Under the pieces are notes generated by a model. The model did not search any database. It saw nothing but the letters and a program-made list of their open reading frames with translations, and was not told the DNA's origin. The position numbers were made by a program, and so were the translations under genes. A DNA stretch of 64,000 bases from Vitis vinifera. Lineage: Eukaryota; Streptophyta; Magnoliopsida; Vitales; Vitaceae. Every line of letters begins with the position of its first letter. The stretch's first letter is position 1. Positions 39,301-51,830 of this stretch are shown here, one piece after another. The DNA lies in the NCBI RefSeq assembly GCF_030704535.1, contig NC_081811.1, positions 6,862,001 to 6,926,000 of the forward strand, given 5' to 3'.

Positions 39301-42300
39301 AACAAAGCCAGCTCCCTCCCCCTCCTTAAAGCTCAGCCAATTAGGTAAGTCTACCATGGCCATTAAGTACATACACTCTTAACTCTAAAAATTTACACAT
39401 AAAGGACAATTTGATTGCTTGGTCTGTCTGTTCAATAATCTCAAATGACCTCTCTCCTTCCAAGTAATCCAAAATAAGTACAAAAAAAGCAGCTCTTCAA
39501 GCTTTTGTCTACTTCTTCCCAACAATAGAACCATGCCAACTCAATAAAGCTCTTACTAAGGAGTGCATCACACAAACTATATCAAACAAAGAGTAAACTA
39601 ACTACCACAGGATTTTTGCTCTAGAGTAATGAAGGAAAATATAATAAACTGTTTCTTATTCTCCTTTACATATGTAATGTCTGTTCGGAAACATCCATCC
39701 CCTCCTTTAAAGCCAATCTAACATCAAGATCCTCCCCTAGAAGGATGGGAACAAAAAACAGTTTGAAGAGGAGTCACCACCCTTCTCACTAAGTTTAGAA
39801 AGAATAGTTTTTTTTTTTCCTTTTTTCCAATAGATGTGCATTAATTATCAAAAATCTAAATTCTTTAATTTATTGTGTATCAAGTAGTTTTCTAACCACC
39901 CAACAAACCTGAAACAACCATCCAGTAAAGTCTAAGCCTTGGTGAATGCTTGCAGAACAGATGGAGAGCCTAACCAACAATAAACATGTACCATAAGTAA
40001 CCAAACTTGGGAACAGAGGGAGGGTGCTATAGTTCAGCAATGCTTCATGGTATTCTTAAAAAGGAAATAAAGTCTCAGAAGTTACTGAATCAATTTCTCA
40101 AAGCACAAAAGTCCAACCACTGGACAACAAAATATTCAAATCTAATATGTATATGAATGTGACAAGTGGCTTCTCTCAATATGAATTAAAAAATAAAGGC
40201 CATTGTAGGGGTATACTAAACCTACAGAAAAGATTAGCATAAAATTCAAATTTTACCCTAGATTGATCAATCTCAGGAGATGCTAAAGCAACAACTCTGG
40301 CAAGTGCCTCAAATGCAACTCCTGCAAGAAGTACAATAAGCAAAAATGGATGAGTACAACTAATTTTATCAATACATTATTATCTAAATACAAAAAAGTC
40401 TAAATAGAATATGGATAAGACTTTAAATCACTAATACAAGTATATACACAATCTGATATACACACACTGAGATTCAACATCAACAGAACATATGTCATTA
40501 GTTGCATCCTAATAAACCATTACCAGCAGCATAAGTACTAGACTCAGGATTGTTAGAACTATAGCGCCACCTTCCATCACTTTGGCTGAGAGCCTGCCAA
40601 TTATTTTTAACATCAGTCAGATGTTCAAAAGATAAGTATAGCATTGTGTATTGGACACGCAAAATTTACATTCAATAATATCGGAAAGAAGAGATTACAA
40701 AAATGTTGTTCAGTTAACTCCAGTACTAAACATCAAGTGACCCACCCAAATCCCAGATCAACAGAATTGAGGCATCTAGATGGTGTATTACATATCATGT
40801 ATTGAGATCTGGGTGGACAGTAGAGGAACAGTACTGAACCATATACTCTAGATACCAACCTTGATGGACTGAAAAATTCCATCAGCATCAGTGAGAAGTA
40901 CATCAACTTTAGAAGCCTGCTCCTGCATTTGGAAAACAATAATGAAATGAAGAGTTTAATCAATAAAAGATACAAGATGATATAAAGTGGACACAGTTAG
41001 TAGTTACACAACCTCCTAAAGAAAGATAAGCTAAGGCCCTGGTGAAAACATTATTGCACTAGAAATATGTATAGAGCCTCAAAAATATTTTATGTTCATG
41101 TAATTAATGAAATTCAAAGGAGGTGGAAACTGAAATTTCTCGGACAAAACCACACAAAATTTATAAAAAAAAAATGCAATCAGGTATTACGACAGAACCT
41201 ACGAAGATCTAGTTATGCATGCTCAGTTATTAGTTTACCTTGATAAGTGCCAAACTTCCTATTGAGTAGTAAAAATCAAGCAATGAACTTGCATCATTGG
41301 AAACAGATTGAAGTCTTGACTTGATTCCCTTAGAGAAAAAAAAAAGGAAAGGAAAATAAGCATCAGGGCAACACAATACACATCTTCTAACATATGGAAA
41401 TCAGGCACCAAATTTTTAACCAAAGAATGACATATCCAAGAGCTTAAGAATACCTCAAAAACTTCCTCATCAATATCACATTTTAGTATTCCATTAACCT
41501 TCAAAGCATAGAATAAATCCTTAAGACTTGAAGATGATGACCCAAGAGTCTTCGAAACCAATGTGCAAGTAGTATCACTTATATCAGGCTTTTTCTCAAT
41601 TCCAAGAATCTGAAATGTTTGTAGAGCATCATACGATTCTTCTAAGCTGGAAATGGACAAAAGCAAATAAGATAGTTGTCCCAAAAGTTCATATTATTCA
41701 AATCTGAACCGCAAATGACAAAATATTGCAAAATGTGCCCGCATTAAATTTCAAAGTGAACATAAATGATAATCAATCACAGAAACTAATAACATCCAAA
41801 ACAACCAGAATTTTATCGTATTCTGTGAACTATAATTAAGTCTGATGCAAAACATCAAGACACAAGACAGATTCTAACATCATTTCTGAACATCCCTTGG
41901 TTATAAATGACAGTTTATCATAATGGTTAGGTTAATGAAAGTTAGCAACTTTCAAGCTGGACAATGTATCATACCATATGTAGCATGCAATGTTTCTAGA
42001 ACAAAAAGGAGAATAAGAGTTGAATGAGCTACAAAACAAGCAATTATCCAAATCTCAAGTAACAAATGTATATTGTCATTAGAACCTCATATTGCAAGAA
42101 AAACATTGTAATTCGGTAAGGGTTCCACCACAGTGATGATGATGATGATAATGTTTCTAGAACACAAAGGAGAATAAGAGTTGAATGAGCTACAAAACAA
42201 GCAATTATCCAAATCTCGAGTAACAAATGTATATTGACATTAGAACCTCATATTGCAAAAAAAAAATTGTAATTTGGTAAGGGTTCCACCACAGCGAAAT

Positions 42301-43407
42301 CAAGTAACTTCCAAGATACCCAGTAAAATTCTGGACAGAAATAAGCATCAAATTGGATTCCAATATCCTGCCTTCAATTTCTAGAAAATAAAAAGGAAAT
42401 AAGAATGAAATCTTGAATCCCAGAATTTTGATTAGCAAGAACATGTAGAACTAAATCCTCTAGTAAACTCATACATAGCCTTTTTTCTTTTAAGGTGAAC
42501 CCATTCACATGTAACTATTTCATCAGTACCAGCTCAACTGTACATTTTCTGAAAACCAAAATCACACAAAAAACATAAATTCAAATATTCTTTTCCTTTC
42601 CTATCCTTCTGTTTTCTTAGTAGCATCCAAGATAAAATCCAATTTTTGACAAATCTCCATGTCTTTATTTGTCACCATAGAAATTCAGATCATAATGAGA
42701 GGAAGCAAATCATCATAAATGAATCTCCTCCTTTGGGGAAAAAACCCCATGAATGAACCACCACCACCAACATGGATTAGGTTATATATAGATGGGGGAT
42801 CCCAAGCCATAATAGATTGTATGGACTGGTTAGGGTCCTCATGAAGAGACTTTATTTTATGTTGCCCTTTCTTTTGTGTTTTGCCTTTTGGCATCCTCTG
42901 CATATGGCATGTGCACTTTGGTGCGCTTCTGCTTAGCGCGGTTAATATAATTTCTTTATTTTCCTATCAAAAAATCTTGAAAAGTATCCCACAGTTTAAT
43001 TGCTAAGAAAAAAAGAAAATGAAAAAATAAAGAAATCCTTGACAAAGCCTAATAATGTATTAGACACATTCAAGTGGAATCTTTTAATCTTCACAGTTCC
43101 AATTCATTGAACAACCTAAGATCTTTTGCTTTTTTTTTCCTTCCCGGCATTTTCTCATCAACCAAACAGAGTATATAAGAAAATTGGTCAGATCAAATGC
43201 TCACTAGTCTCGTTCAGATGAGGAGTATGAAATAATAATAAAAGAAGGGTTTAGTTAGAGTTTATGTGACCTTCCAAAGGATCCATGTACTGGTGAGAAG
43301 AGCTCTAAAGCGACAGGTTGATGAGAGTCTAAGATGGAAGCAGCTTTGTGGATTGATATAGTCAGAATCAAAACAAGAACCAGAAATCCTCCAGGGCTTC
43401 TGGCCAT
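33321..43407 (-). CDS. RPN2: Ribophorin II, oligosaccharyltransferase subunit 2 (RPN2/SWP1; Arabidopsis HAP6)
   Basis: Nineteen coding exons join in phase to 690 residues (Arabidopsis protein about 691): 43271-43407, 41454-41646, 41239-41328, 40860-40922, 40524-40593, 40257-40321, 38991-39045, 38182-38309, 37967-38082, 37509-37578, 36941-37045, 36701-36790, 36466-36614, 35023-35134, 34863-34946, 34344-34424, 34037-34261, 33531-33653 and 33321-33437 (TAA). A signal peptide (about 1-23, [11 protein letters not shown]) precedes the luminal domain. Hallmarks include [30 protein letters not shown] and [20 protein letters not shown]. Three C-terminal membrane helices lie near 588-611, 624-650 and 659-676. 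In the ER membrane the OST complex transfers the N-glycan precursor to nascent proteins; Ribophorin II is a non-catalytic subunit. One intron (37579-37966) uses a GC donor. A leader intron separates the ATG from the first exon at about 45.1 kb. Confidence 0.96.
38919..38960. repeat. Poly-C and (GA)n tracts in RPN2 intron
   Basis: A run of 14 C starting near 38917, then AAAACACCCCC, and a (GA)n run at about 38943-38959, lie about 30 bp downstream of the exon 38991-39045 in the transcribed direction. On the coding strand they read (CT)n then poly-G. Confidence 0.85.
39190..39835. other. Intronic segment of less AT-rich sequence, possible repeat insertion
   Basis: This part of the RPN2 intron 39046-40256 differs in texture from its surroundings (runs such as CTCCCTCCCCCTCCTT, CCATCCCCTCCTTTAAAGCC). 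It ends at a poly-T/pyrimidine stretch (39809-39828). It might be a minus-strand retroelement fragment. No protein motif or target duplication could be seen, so the class is not assigned. Confidence 0.25.
41990..42294. repeat. 161-bp tandem duplication in RPN2 first coding intron
   Basis: TGTTTCTAGAACAAAAAGGAG (from 41991) and TGTTTCTAGAACACAAAGGAG (from 42152) start two copies of about 143 bp, each ending GGGTTCCACCACAG (42133 and 42294). Only about eight differences were seen. The copies are joined by a short TGATGATGATGATGATAA stretch that continues the first unit. This is a recent duplication within the intron 41647-43270. Confidence 0.92.
42690..42970 (+). mobile_element. 3' tail of an L1-type LINE in RPN2 intron, antisense to the gene
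   Basis: The stretch TTTTGCCTTTTGGCATCCTC...GTGCGCTTCTGCTTAGCGCGG, TTAATATAATTTCTTTATTTTCC and a terminal CTATCAAAAAA matches the style of plant L1 3' ends (GCGC...TTTAATAAATTTCTTATC(A)n). The same architecture occurs in the two copies at 61.4 and 63.6 kb. The 5' limit and the target duplication are unclear. Confidence 0.55.
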
Positions 43408-45103
43408 TCCTGTAACAAAAAAAGAAATAGAGGGAAAAAAATGGAAATACTTGAGATTGGATTTTTTTTAAATCCAGAATTCAGATCATAATGGGAATCA
43501 TATAGAAAAATATTTCAAGAGTTGTTCATGGGTCTGCATCTTAGTCTTCAACCACAGTAGGGTGACAAACCAACAGGTCTCAACTGGAAAGTCCAATGCA
43601 AGTTTGAGTAGAATTGTGCAACTGCCATGAGTTTCTGGGTCAATACCGAGCATATACTGACTCAGCTTTAACTGATTTCGACTCCATGCAGGGGCCAGGG
43701 CCCTTTTGGATAAACATTCACATTATCTTCTAGGTAGAAAGAGTATGATATGTGATTTGCTTGCAAATCTTTGTGTGTCAAAATTTCAAGTATCATCAGT
43801 ATCATAGTTTTAACAACATATCTCAAGTGTTGAAAATTTAATCTCATTATATTGGAAACTATTGTATGTACTCTAATGTTTTAGAAAAACAGAGTAAAAA
43901 TTACTCCTGAAGAAGTGACTAAGAAAATTTCGGAATAGACTTCATGAAATGAAGACAAAAAAGTTTAATCAATAGCAAAAACAATAACTCACAAAAACAA
44001 ACTTTAAAAAGTATACCCACTCATGCTATGAGTTGTCTTAAATTTTCGATGTATCTCAACTAACTATTCATATGGAGTTAACAGGAACTTTTTGGGCAAA
44101 ATGATGTTTTTTTCCTTGTATAAGCAAGTAAATATTATTGACAATATGGAAATAAGCTATACACCATGGTACTGTTTGGGGACAATGATGTTGCATGATA
44201 TGAAATAATCATTGGCCTTTTAATTCTACTGACACTTTATAGGTCAAAATCATAGAAGAAAAGAATATCTTACTATTCCCAATCTCTTTCAAGTCTCAAA
44301 CAACAAAATTCTTTGATAATGGTCTTATTCAAATCTAACCATTACGAAATGGGTTGTTAATGTCTTTGGTTTGACAGTTGATAATGAACTGAATGCACTT
44401 ATGCTATCTATGAGTTTTCAACTATTCCCAAATTGTTTCGAAGAAAATCTTTTCCCAATAAACTAGATACATTTCTTCCATCTACGAATTGTCCCCAAGA
44501 TAATTGAAGATACATGTAAATTTTCACCAAGGTTCAACATAAAATATCTGATGAGATAAATGCAGTGTGAGATTAAACAATTTAACCGCAAAAATTCAAT
44601 GACTATTTTCACTGAACCAAGCAGATCGTACATAAAACTCCATATGCATCAAGCACACGACCACATACATCAATGAAGCAAAGCACACTATATGAAGAGA
44701 TCAATTCCGTCAAAAGTCCCCAATTACTCCCAAATATTGGGATCTCCGAGAACCCAAAACAAGGAAAGAAAAAAGAAAAAGGAAATATAAAGGTAAATTT
44801 TTCTGTGGCCCATGTTTAACTCCATTTCTCAGCAACCAAACGGAAAATAAGAAAAGCAAGTAAATCAAGACAAACAAAAGCAAGCTACTTTGTCACAATA
44901 CGGTCATACAACCAGATCCCAACAGTTTGTACACAAGCCTCTTCAGAATAAAAAAGAGATCACTTATCTCCCTCTTTGGTTGTTGAGAAAAGGGTGCGAA
45001 AGTAAATTGAGAAGAGAGCAAAAGAAGGCAGGAGATTCAAAATCAAAGAATGATACTCTTTCATCCGATCTCTCGGGAACCAAACGGAAACAAATGGGCT
45101 CAC

Positions 45104-45195
45104 CTTTAAGGGGGGATCGACTGTGGTTCGTGCTAGGGTTGCAGAAGTCAAGCAGAGAACTGAGAGAATGGTTGAAGCGAAGACTCTGATCGAGC
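45104..45195 (-). other. Probable non-coding first exon of RPN2
   Basis: On the minus strand TTCTGCAACCCTAGCACG...CCCCTTAAAG/GTGAGCCC gives a good splice donor at 45103-45102. It pairs with the acceptor TTTGTTACAG at 43411, three bases before the start ATG at 43407. The leader intron would be 43411-45103 (1.7 kb). The transcription start near 45190 is inferred from the CG-rich stretch and the end of gene-like composition. Confidence 0.5.
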
Positions 45196-45199
45196 GTCT

Positions 45200-46784
45200 T
45201 CGCGTTTTGTTTTGCGTATTGTAATTCTTGTTGTCGAAAATGCCCCTCTCGTTTCTCCAGTTTTACAAACCAGCTGGTTAATAAACAGATGGAGTGCATT
45301 TTAAATGGACGTCGGATGAAAATAAGAGAGTAAAAAATAAATCAAAACTGAAAAAAAAAATTATTTTGAAAAGCAATTCTCAAAAAATTGTTTTCAAAAT
45401 CAATTCTATCCATCTGTTTGATTAATTGATTAATTGATTAATTGAAATGTTTTCTACTTGTTTTTTTATTTTTTTCAATTTTTTTTTTACTTGTATCATT
45501 ATTTTTTAAAATAATATCAAATAAATAAATAAAAATAACTTAAACAATTTAAATATATTACAGAAACACTTTATTTTATAACAATATTTTTAAAACCTTC
45601 TTTTTTTTGGAATCTAAAAAGCTTCCCATATAGACTTAATATTTTCAGGCTATATTTGGGACAATTTCTTGTTTTAAAAAGTAATATTGGAAAATAAATT
45701 TTTTATAAAAGGTAGTATTTTTTTATTTCAAATTATGTTCTCATCTACAACTATTTGGTAAAACTTAATACTTATTACTTAATAACTTAAATTGATTTTA
45801 AATTAAATTATATTTAAATTATTAACTTAAAACTTATTTCTTGATTCTTACTTTAAGTATTAAGGTTATTTAATAAAATTAACTTAAAATTTATTCTAAA
45901 TCACCAAATTAACGTATTTATCTTCATATATAATTAGGGCAAAATAAGTCAAGTAATAACGGAAATCATGGAATAGCAAAAGAAATCATGTAAAGTAATT
46001 AAAACAGATGATGGTAAAAAAGTAAACTGAATATACAAATTTAAGAATAAATTAATTGTTTTTATTTATTATTTTAAAGTTGTTTTTAATTTTAAATCAT
46101 CTTATTAAACTATTTTACCAAATAAACTTAATTTACTTAATAACTTAAATTAAGTTATTAAAAAAAAGTAGCATTTAATTTCTTATAAGTTAAAAGTTGA
46201 TCCAAATAGAACTTAGAATAAAATGACTGAGTTGGAACACCGTGTCTAGAAACATCTCCAAATCATATCATTAAAGATAATCCCTACAAATCACTAGAAA
46301 ATTGTCCAAAGCTATGGCATATTCTAATTTTCAACCCACTTTTTTGAGCAATTTTTTGGGAGTTATGTTATAGTTTTAATCTTCCGATAAACAATATTAA
46401 TATACATATGATTTTGAATCCACTTGGATGCAACATTTTCTTAACTAAAGTTTTTTTAATTAATATCAATCCTTCTCTAAACCCCAAAACATCGAAAAAT
46501 ATATTGAATTGATTTTCATTAATCAACTTAGAATGAGTTATTACAGTACCTTTCGTTTAGGCCAATCAAAGCTCGATTTCGTCCTGTTCACATCAAGAAG
46601 AGTCTATCTAATAAATTTTGAAAATTTTGTTCACATTATTTCTCTCCTTGTACATTAAATTTTCATTATTACATTATACAATTTTTAAACGTAAAAATTT
46701 CTTCTTCAATGACACAAAAAAAAAAAAGATTGAAAATGAAATTGAATTTCCTACCATTTTCTAATTATAGGTCCGTTAGTGATT
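45200..46784. other. RPN2 upstream region and AT-rich spacer
   Basis: No gene is seen. It contains the RPN2 promoter (to about 45.4 kb), an ATTG tetranucleotide run (45423-45445), and low-complexity AT sequence with a TAACTTAAATTAA-type word repeated around 45.78-46.2 kb. The last 50 bp (46729-46775) resemble the GAAATTGGATTTCCTACC part of the tandem unit found beyond the hAT element. The hAT therefore sits in or beside that repeat. Confidence 0.5.
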
Positions 46785-47113
46785 GTAAAGATCAAGGGTC
46801 TCCAAAAAGCCCGCGATCCGCTTTAGGCCCGGCCCGAGCCCGTTTATGGGCGGGCCGGGCCGCAGGCCTAAATTTAGGTACGTAGGCCCGTCCTTAGGAC
46901 TGCCCCTTAAAAAAAAACTACAAAAATAAAAAGTATTAAAAAAAATATTCATTTCAAAATTTTATTCATTGAATGTATAATTACATTTGAAAATGTGGGA
47001 AAAGTTTACATCACTACAAAATAAATACATCCCAACTAGGTTGACACCTATTTATTTGTCAATCATCTGTATTTTTCAACCACAAAAAATAAAAATAAAA
47101 ATATAATATACAT

Positions 47114-49122
47114 TTAGTCATTATTTTCTGGCGGTGATGGCGAACTATCATGCATCCATGAAGATCTTGATAATTTTAAAGATTCCATATCGGCAAGCAT
47201 CTCTATTTCTCGAATGGAATCGTACATCCTTTTATCTGCTATTTCCCAATCTTTCACACATATCCCTGCTTCAATAACATCTGGCGCTAAGTTGCATCGT
47301 TTTTTACTAACTACTCTTCCACCTGCATTAAAAGCAGCTTCTGATGCAATTGTACTTGCAGGAACTGTTAGTACATCACGAGCAATTATAGAAAGCATAG
47401 GATATTTGTGTTGATGTGATTTCCACCATATTAAAATATCAAAATCTTCTTGACCTTCAAATGAAATTATATCAGTATTAAGATATTTATCTAAATCAGA
47501 TGTATTATTTGGAGAACTATTTGTTGTCTTTTTTCGACTTTTCAACATTTCTAGAGCTCCTTTATAAAAAGATGAGGAGTTTGTAGATGTAGGTGGTAAT
47601 TTAATAGTATTAATATCATTACCATATTTTTCTTTATAATAGTTATATAAATTATATAATAATGAATTTATTTCATTTTTAATGTCTTCAATTTTTATTT
47701 GGTCATTAAAATAAATAATTGTTAATCATTCATCCAAAGCTTCAAATTTCAATCTAGGGTCCACAATTAAAGCAATATAAAAAATTAAAGGTATTTCTTC
47801 CCAATATTTTCTAAATTTTTCTATCATTGCAAATATTGTATCATTAAATATTTCAAAACTTAAATATTTTTGAAGTACAATAAAAATATTAGTTATTTGC
47901 ATAATAACTCGATTTGAAGTTGGATAATATACACCACAAAAAATGTTTGTTGAAGTATCAAAAATTTCAAAAATATCTCTTAAAAGATCCGCAATATGCC
48001 AATCATAATCATTTAATGCATAAATATCTGCTTCACAATCATTGTTAATTAATTGTATTTCATATAATTCGACTACTTTTCTATATTTTGTAATATTTTG
48101 TAAAAGTTTATATGTGGAATTCCATCTAATGGTCATATCCAAATTTATATTTTTTCTTTTCATATTTAACATTTTGCAACAATCAAAAAATAATTCATGT
48201 TTTGCTTGAGAACTATTAATACTATATGCAATGCCTCTAATTTTTTCCAATGTACTATCAACATTTTTTAATTCATCCTTTACAATTAAATTTAAAATAT
48301 GTGCACAACAACGCACATGAAATATTTTAGCATGATCTTCTTTTACTTGCCAATATCGTTTTAGTCTATGTATTGCTGCATCATTATTAGCAGCATTATC
48401 TAATGTTATTGTCAATATTTTATCACGAATGCCTAAATCTATAATTTCATCATTTATTAAAGATGCTATATTTTTACCACTATGTGGAGCATTTATTAAT
48501 TTAAATGAAATTATTCTTTTATTTAATTTTCATTCATTATCAATGTAGTGAGCAGTTATACATAAAAAATCAGTGTGAGTTAAAGATGTCCAACTATCAG
48601 ATGTTAAACAAATATTTCCTTCAAAATTTGCAAAAAAAAATTTTTAAATTTCTTTTTGTGTATAAATTTTTTTCATAATATCTCTTTTAACTGTATTTCC
48701 AGACCAACCTTTAAATTGAGGATTAATACCTCGTTGAATTGTTCCTGCAAAATCATGAGTTTCCATCAAGTTGAAAGGTTGTTATGCTCTTATTATATAA
48801 TTAATCATTTCTTCACGACAGTTAGATTCATCATAAGAAAATGTTTTTAAATTTCCACTTTCATTTTTACCTAATTGCATATAATTTCTAATATCTACAT
48901 TATTTTTAGTTTTAAATTTTCATAATGTCTTTTTAAATGACTTGTGCCTGCATTTGAGCCACCAGTAAGAAATTTATTACAAATTTTACATTTTGCTTTT
49001 ATTTCTTTTTTATTATTTTCTAAAATTATTTATATTCTATAAAAAAAATTCCATATATTTGAAGTAAATTTTTTGTTTGATGATATTTCATCACATGGAC
49101 TAGATGAAGAAGCACTTGTCAT
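47114..49122 (-). pseudogene. hAT transposase with BED zinc finger, inactivated (Ac/RICESLEEPER-like)
   Basis: Reading from ATG at 49122: a BED-type zinc finger shows CKIC at about 48990 with HLKRH about 20 residues on. It is preceded by an in-frame TAA. A frameshift follows near 48915. The central part, best preserved at 47726-48415, shows TITLDNAANND, HVRCCAHILNLIVKDEL and DMTIRWNSTYKLL, the RNase H-like hAT core. The C-terminal dimerisation region (47114-47548) shows WWKSHQHKYPMLSIIARDVL and PASTIASEAAFNAGGRVV. At least four further stops interrupt the frame (near 48790, 48640, 48530 and 47726). The blocks 47114-47548 and 47726-48415 share one frame, so that part is broken by a nonsense codon only. 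It cannot make active protein as it stands. Confidence 0.9.
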
Positions 49123-49572
49123 ATTATAATTATTGATAAAATATTATGCCAAAAATAATAAAGTAATAAATATAAAAAAAATGTAACAAAAAAATAAAGT
49201 AGTAGGGGTGAAGTATGTTACTCAATTAGAGAACCGATGCAGAAATTCCTAGCAAATTTGAACTCTTGGAGCCACCAATGCTTGTTTTGCACCACCAACA
49301 ATATTGTATAATTTGAGGGAAAAATAAAAGAATTTGAAATATTGTAGAATGTGAGAGAAATAGAAAGAGAAATAAAGAGAATTTGATGAAAAAATGAAAA
49401 GGAAGAAAATGTATTTATAGGAAGGTTAAAAAAAAAAATTGGTCATGTGATCGTTGGAGGCTTAGCTCCAACGGTCACATGACTCACATGGGCTGGAGCC
49501 TTTAATTTTTTTTTAAAAAATAATATACTTTATTTTTATATATATATAACTAACTCAATTAATAAGCATAAA

Positions 49573-49646
49573 AGGAATGTAGTTCAGTTGGTTAGAACCT
49601 TGAAATTTAAACATGAGGGGAGGGGTTCGAATCCCCCCCTCTCCCT
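49573..49646 (+). other. tRNA-like sequence with Pol III A and B boxes, inside the hAT element
   Basis: TAGTTCAGTTGG (49580-49591) matches an A box closely and GGTTCGAATCC (49624-49634) matches the B box exactly, at tRNA-like spacing. GGGG-TTCGAAT-CCCC forms a T arm. The 5' acceptor strand (AAGGAATG) does not pair with the 3' side (CCCTCTCCC), and no clean anticodon stem forms. It is therefore a degenerate tRNA or a tRNA-derived SINE head rather than a working tRNA gene. A T-rich run (TTTTTT, 49654-49659) lies just downstream. Confidence 0.6.
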
Positions 49647-49774
49647 TCCCTTTTTTGAAAGTCATTTTGGCTTATTTCAAAAAGCCCGCCGGCCCAGCCC
49701 GCGGGCCTAGCATTTTAGCATGGCCCGGCCCGGCCTGCCCGTTGGAGACCCCTAGTAAAGATCCCTCAGAACAT

Positions 49775-51830
49775 TAGAATCCAAATATAAAAGAATATTA
49801 AGAGTTTTGGACAATAAATTCTTGGTATAGTGAATATACCTCTGAGCCTAAAAAGAAACCATAGGTAGTGGACATTAACGGTTGCTTAAACCATTATAAA
49901 TCGTTATTTACGATCTTCTTTACTCTATAACTCCTTTTGTTTTGTCATAAGTTGCATTTATATTTTGTTATTATTAACTTTTACTATTTTTGTTACCAAT
50001 ACCTAATCCAACCTCTCTCTCTTCTCTTGAGTGTACACCTCTCTTCCCTATCTTGGGTGTATAATTAAGTTGAATTTGTTATACTTCACACATGACATGT
50101 TTTAAATACCCTAACATTCTTATCATCTTCAACTTCCAAGTATTAACTAATAAGTTGATCAATTTTTATCTCTCTATGGATATGAAAAATGTACTTTTTT
50201 TAATTTTCTTCTTTGAGTGTTCATGTTTTTTTACAAACATCCAAATAGAAATTAAAATCTCAACTAAAATTTCAAGTTTCCAATACTAAAGGGAGAGTCT
50301 TAGATTTTCCACCCAAACAAGAGCTCTAAGTAACTTGCCTTCATTAATATCAAAATCAAAGTGTACGCAATATTTTCCGCCAATCATTTGTGAATCATTC
50401 TATTTAACATTCAAAAAATTAGTTTTCTTAGAAATTTTGAAAATAATGTAATCTTTATCCGAATAAACTCAATTCTTACGAGACTTGGTTGCTAAAGGGT
50501 TTAAGTTTCGGATATGATCACATCTATAATTAAAGATTAGCCCCAAAATTTCCTAGAAAGAAATAATTGTATCTTTTTCTATGCTTGCTTTCCCTAAGTG
50601 AAGTGAAATACAAACCTACGACTTCTTTAATTCCGTATCAGTATTTACCTCAAGCTTTTAGAGTTCCACCTCTTCTTCCCATTTGATGGACCCATGAAAT
50701 TTGTCTTTTCTTCAATCATATTAGTCATTAGCTTATTTGAGATATTCCACAACTTGCTTATCTCTTGCATCACTTCTTTCCATTTTTTCTTTTGTTAATG
50801 TTATTCAAATCTCTCTTCGACACAATCAATTGCTTTTCAAAACTCTCATTCTTTGTGGTTGACAACCAAACACACTCAAAGCTTTTATTTAACATAGAGT
50901 GAAGGGTATTATCTCACCACACCCATGTCATCCTAGGGTTTCAATTGGAGCTCGATAATTTTATGAACCATTGCTTTTATCCTATTGTGTGGTACATTCA
51001 TACGGAGATGTGATAAGATAGATAAATAAATAAATAGTTATTCATATTTTAGGTCATCTAATCATTATTTGTCATTTATCAAGAAAATGAATCAAATAGG
51101 ATGAAAATACCTTCTTCTTTTTTTACCATCATTTGTTTAATAATAAAATAAAATTTATTTTTAATTTTCATAAAATAAAAGGAGATAAAATATTTCAATT
51201 ATGTTTGCTTAAGAGTTATTGGCTAACCTATAAAAGTAGCAATTGGAGGCATGGTATGTGGCATTGGATAAGTTAAGCAACATGGAATTATTAGCCATCA
51301 AGAGGGTGGATCCTTTTAACCTTTTCAAAAGAGACCAATAAAAATGTGGATCCTTTTGACCTTTTTGAAAGAGATTGATAAATAATTTTTGGAAACAAGG
51401 GGGTGAAAATGAAATTGGATTTCCTACCATTTTTACTAGACTAATTATATTATATGATAGTATCCTACTTGTGTAACCATCTAATTGAACTTTACCAAAT
51501 ACGAATGTCCTTTTTTTTTCATGATAATTGTCTAATTATGATATAATAACTAAATATATGGTTTTAGCCCTTAATATTTCTACCATGCAATGACATTGAT
51601 GTGTAAACCTCCTTAACAATAACATACCACTTGGAAGACTATAGTGAATCAAAAGACTAAAGACATCTTGAATTTAAGTGCATACTTCAATTTACAAATC
51701 CAATTTAGGTGCATGTCTCGACATCTTATCTATACACAAACAAAGAACTTCTTAGGGTATGTTTAGTTATCAAAAAATTTGAGAGAACATGTAAGGGAAA
51801 TAAAATAGAAAGGAACAAGAAAATAAAAGA
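49775..51830. repeat. Tandem repeat array, unit A (about 2.1 kb)
   Basis: It begins AGAATCCAAATATAAAAGAATA and runs to the GAGAGAACATGTAAGGG region. From about 49990 to 51830 it matches 54165-56010 at a nearly constant offset of 4177-4179 bp, with very high identity. Its first 220 bp match 52690-52910 and 56040-56260. There is no protein-like frame. The unit's nature (satellite-like, LTR or larger transposon piece) is not known. Confidence 0.88.

Larger units (their letters stand above)
46793..49754 (-). mobile_element. hAT-superfamily DNA transposon, full-length but decayed, 8-bp target duplication
   Basis: The element is 2962 bp, bounded by GTAAAGAT at 46785-46792 and 49755-49762, an 8-bp target-site duplication as hAT elements make. 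Its ends are inverted repeats CAAGGGTCTCC (left) and TAGGGGTCTCC (right end, reverse complement). Both subterminal regions are GC-rich with repeated GGCCCGGCCCG words (46825-46870 and 49683-49740), as expected for transposase-binding sites. The interior encodes a broken transposase on the minus strand and a tRNA-like segment near the right end. The flanks form one continuous sequence homologous to the start of the neighbouring tandem units, confirming insertion into that repeat. Confidence 0.93.

Noticed and set aside
42405..42970. Target duplication AAATCTTGAA around the L1 tail in the RPN2 intron
   Set aside because: Only about 10 bases in AT-rich DNA agree, and the left end of the L1 sequence cannot be fixed, so the match could be chance.
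44890..45189. A 99-codon plus-strand frame opposite RPN2
   Set aside because: It is the antisense shadow of the RPN2 non-coding first exon and leader intron. The family evidence and splice donor are all on the minus strand.
49573..49646. Functional tRNA gene
   Set aside because: A and B boxes are good, but the acceptor stem does not pair and no 5-bp anticodon stem with a clear anticodon forms.
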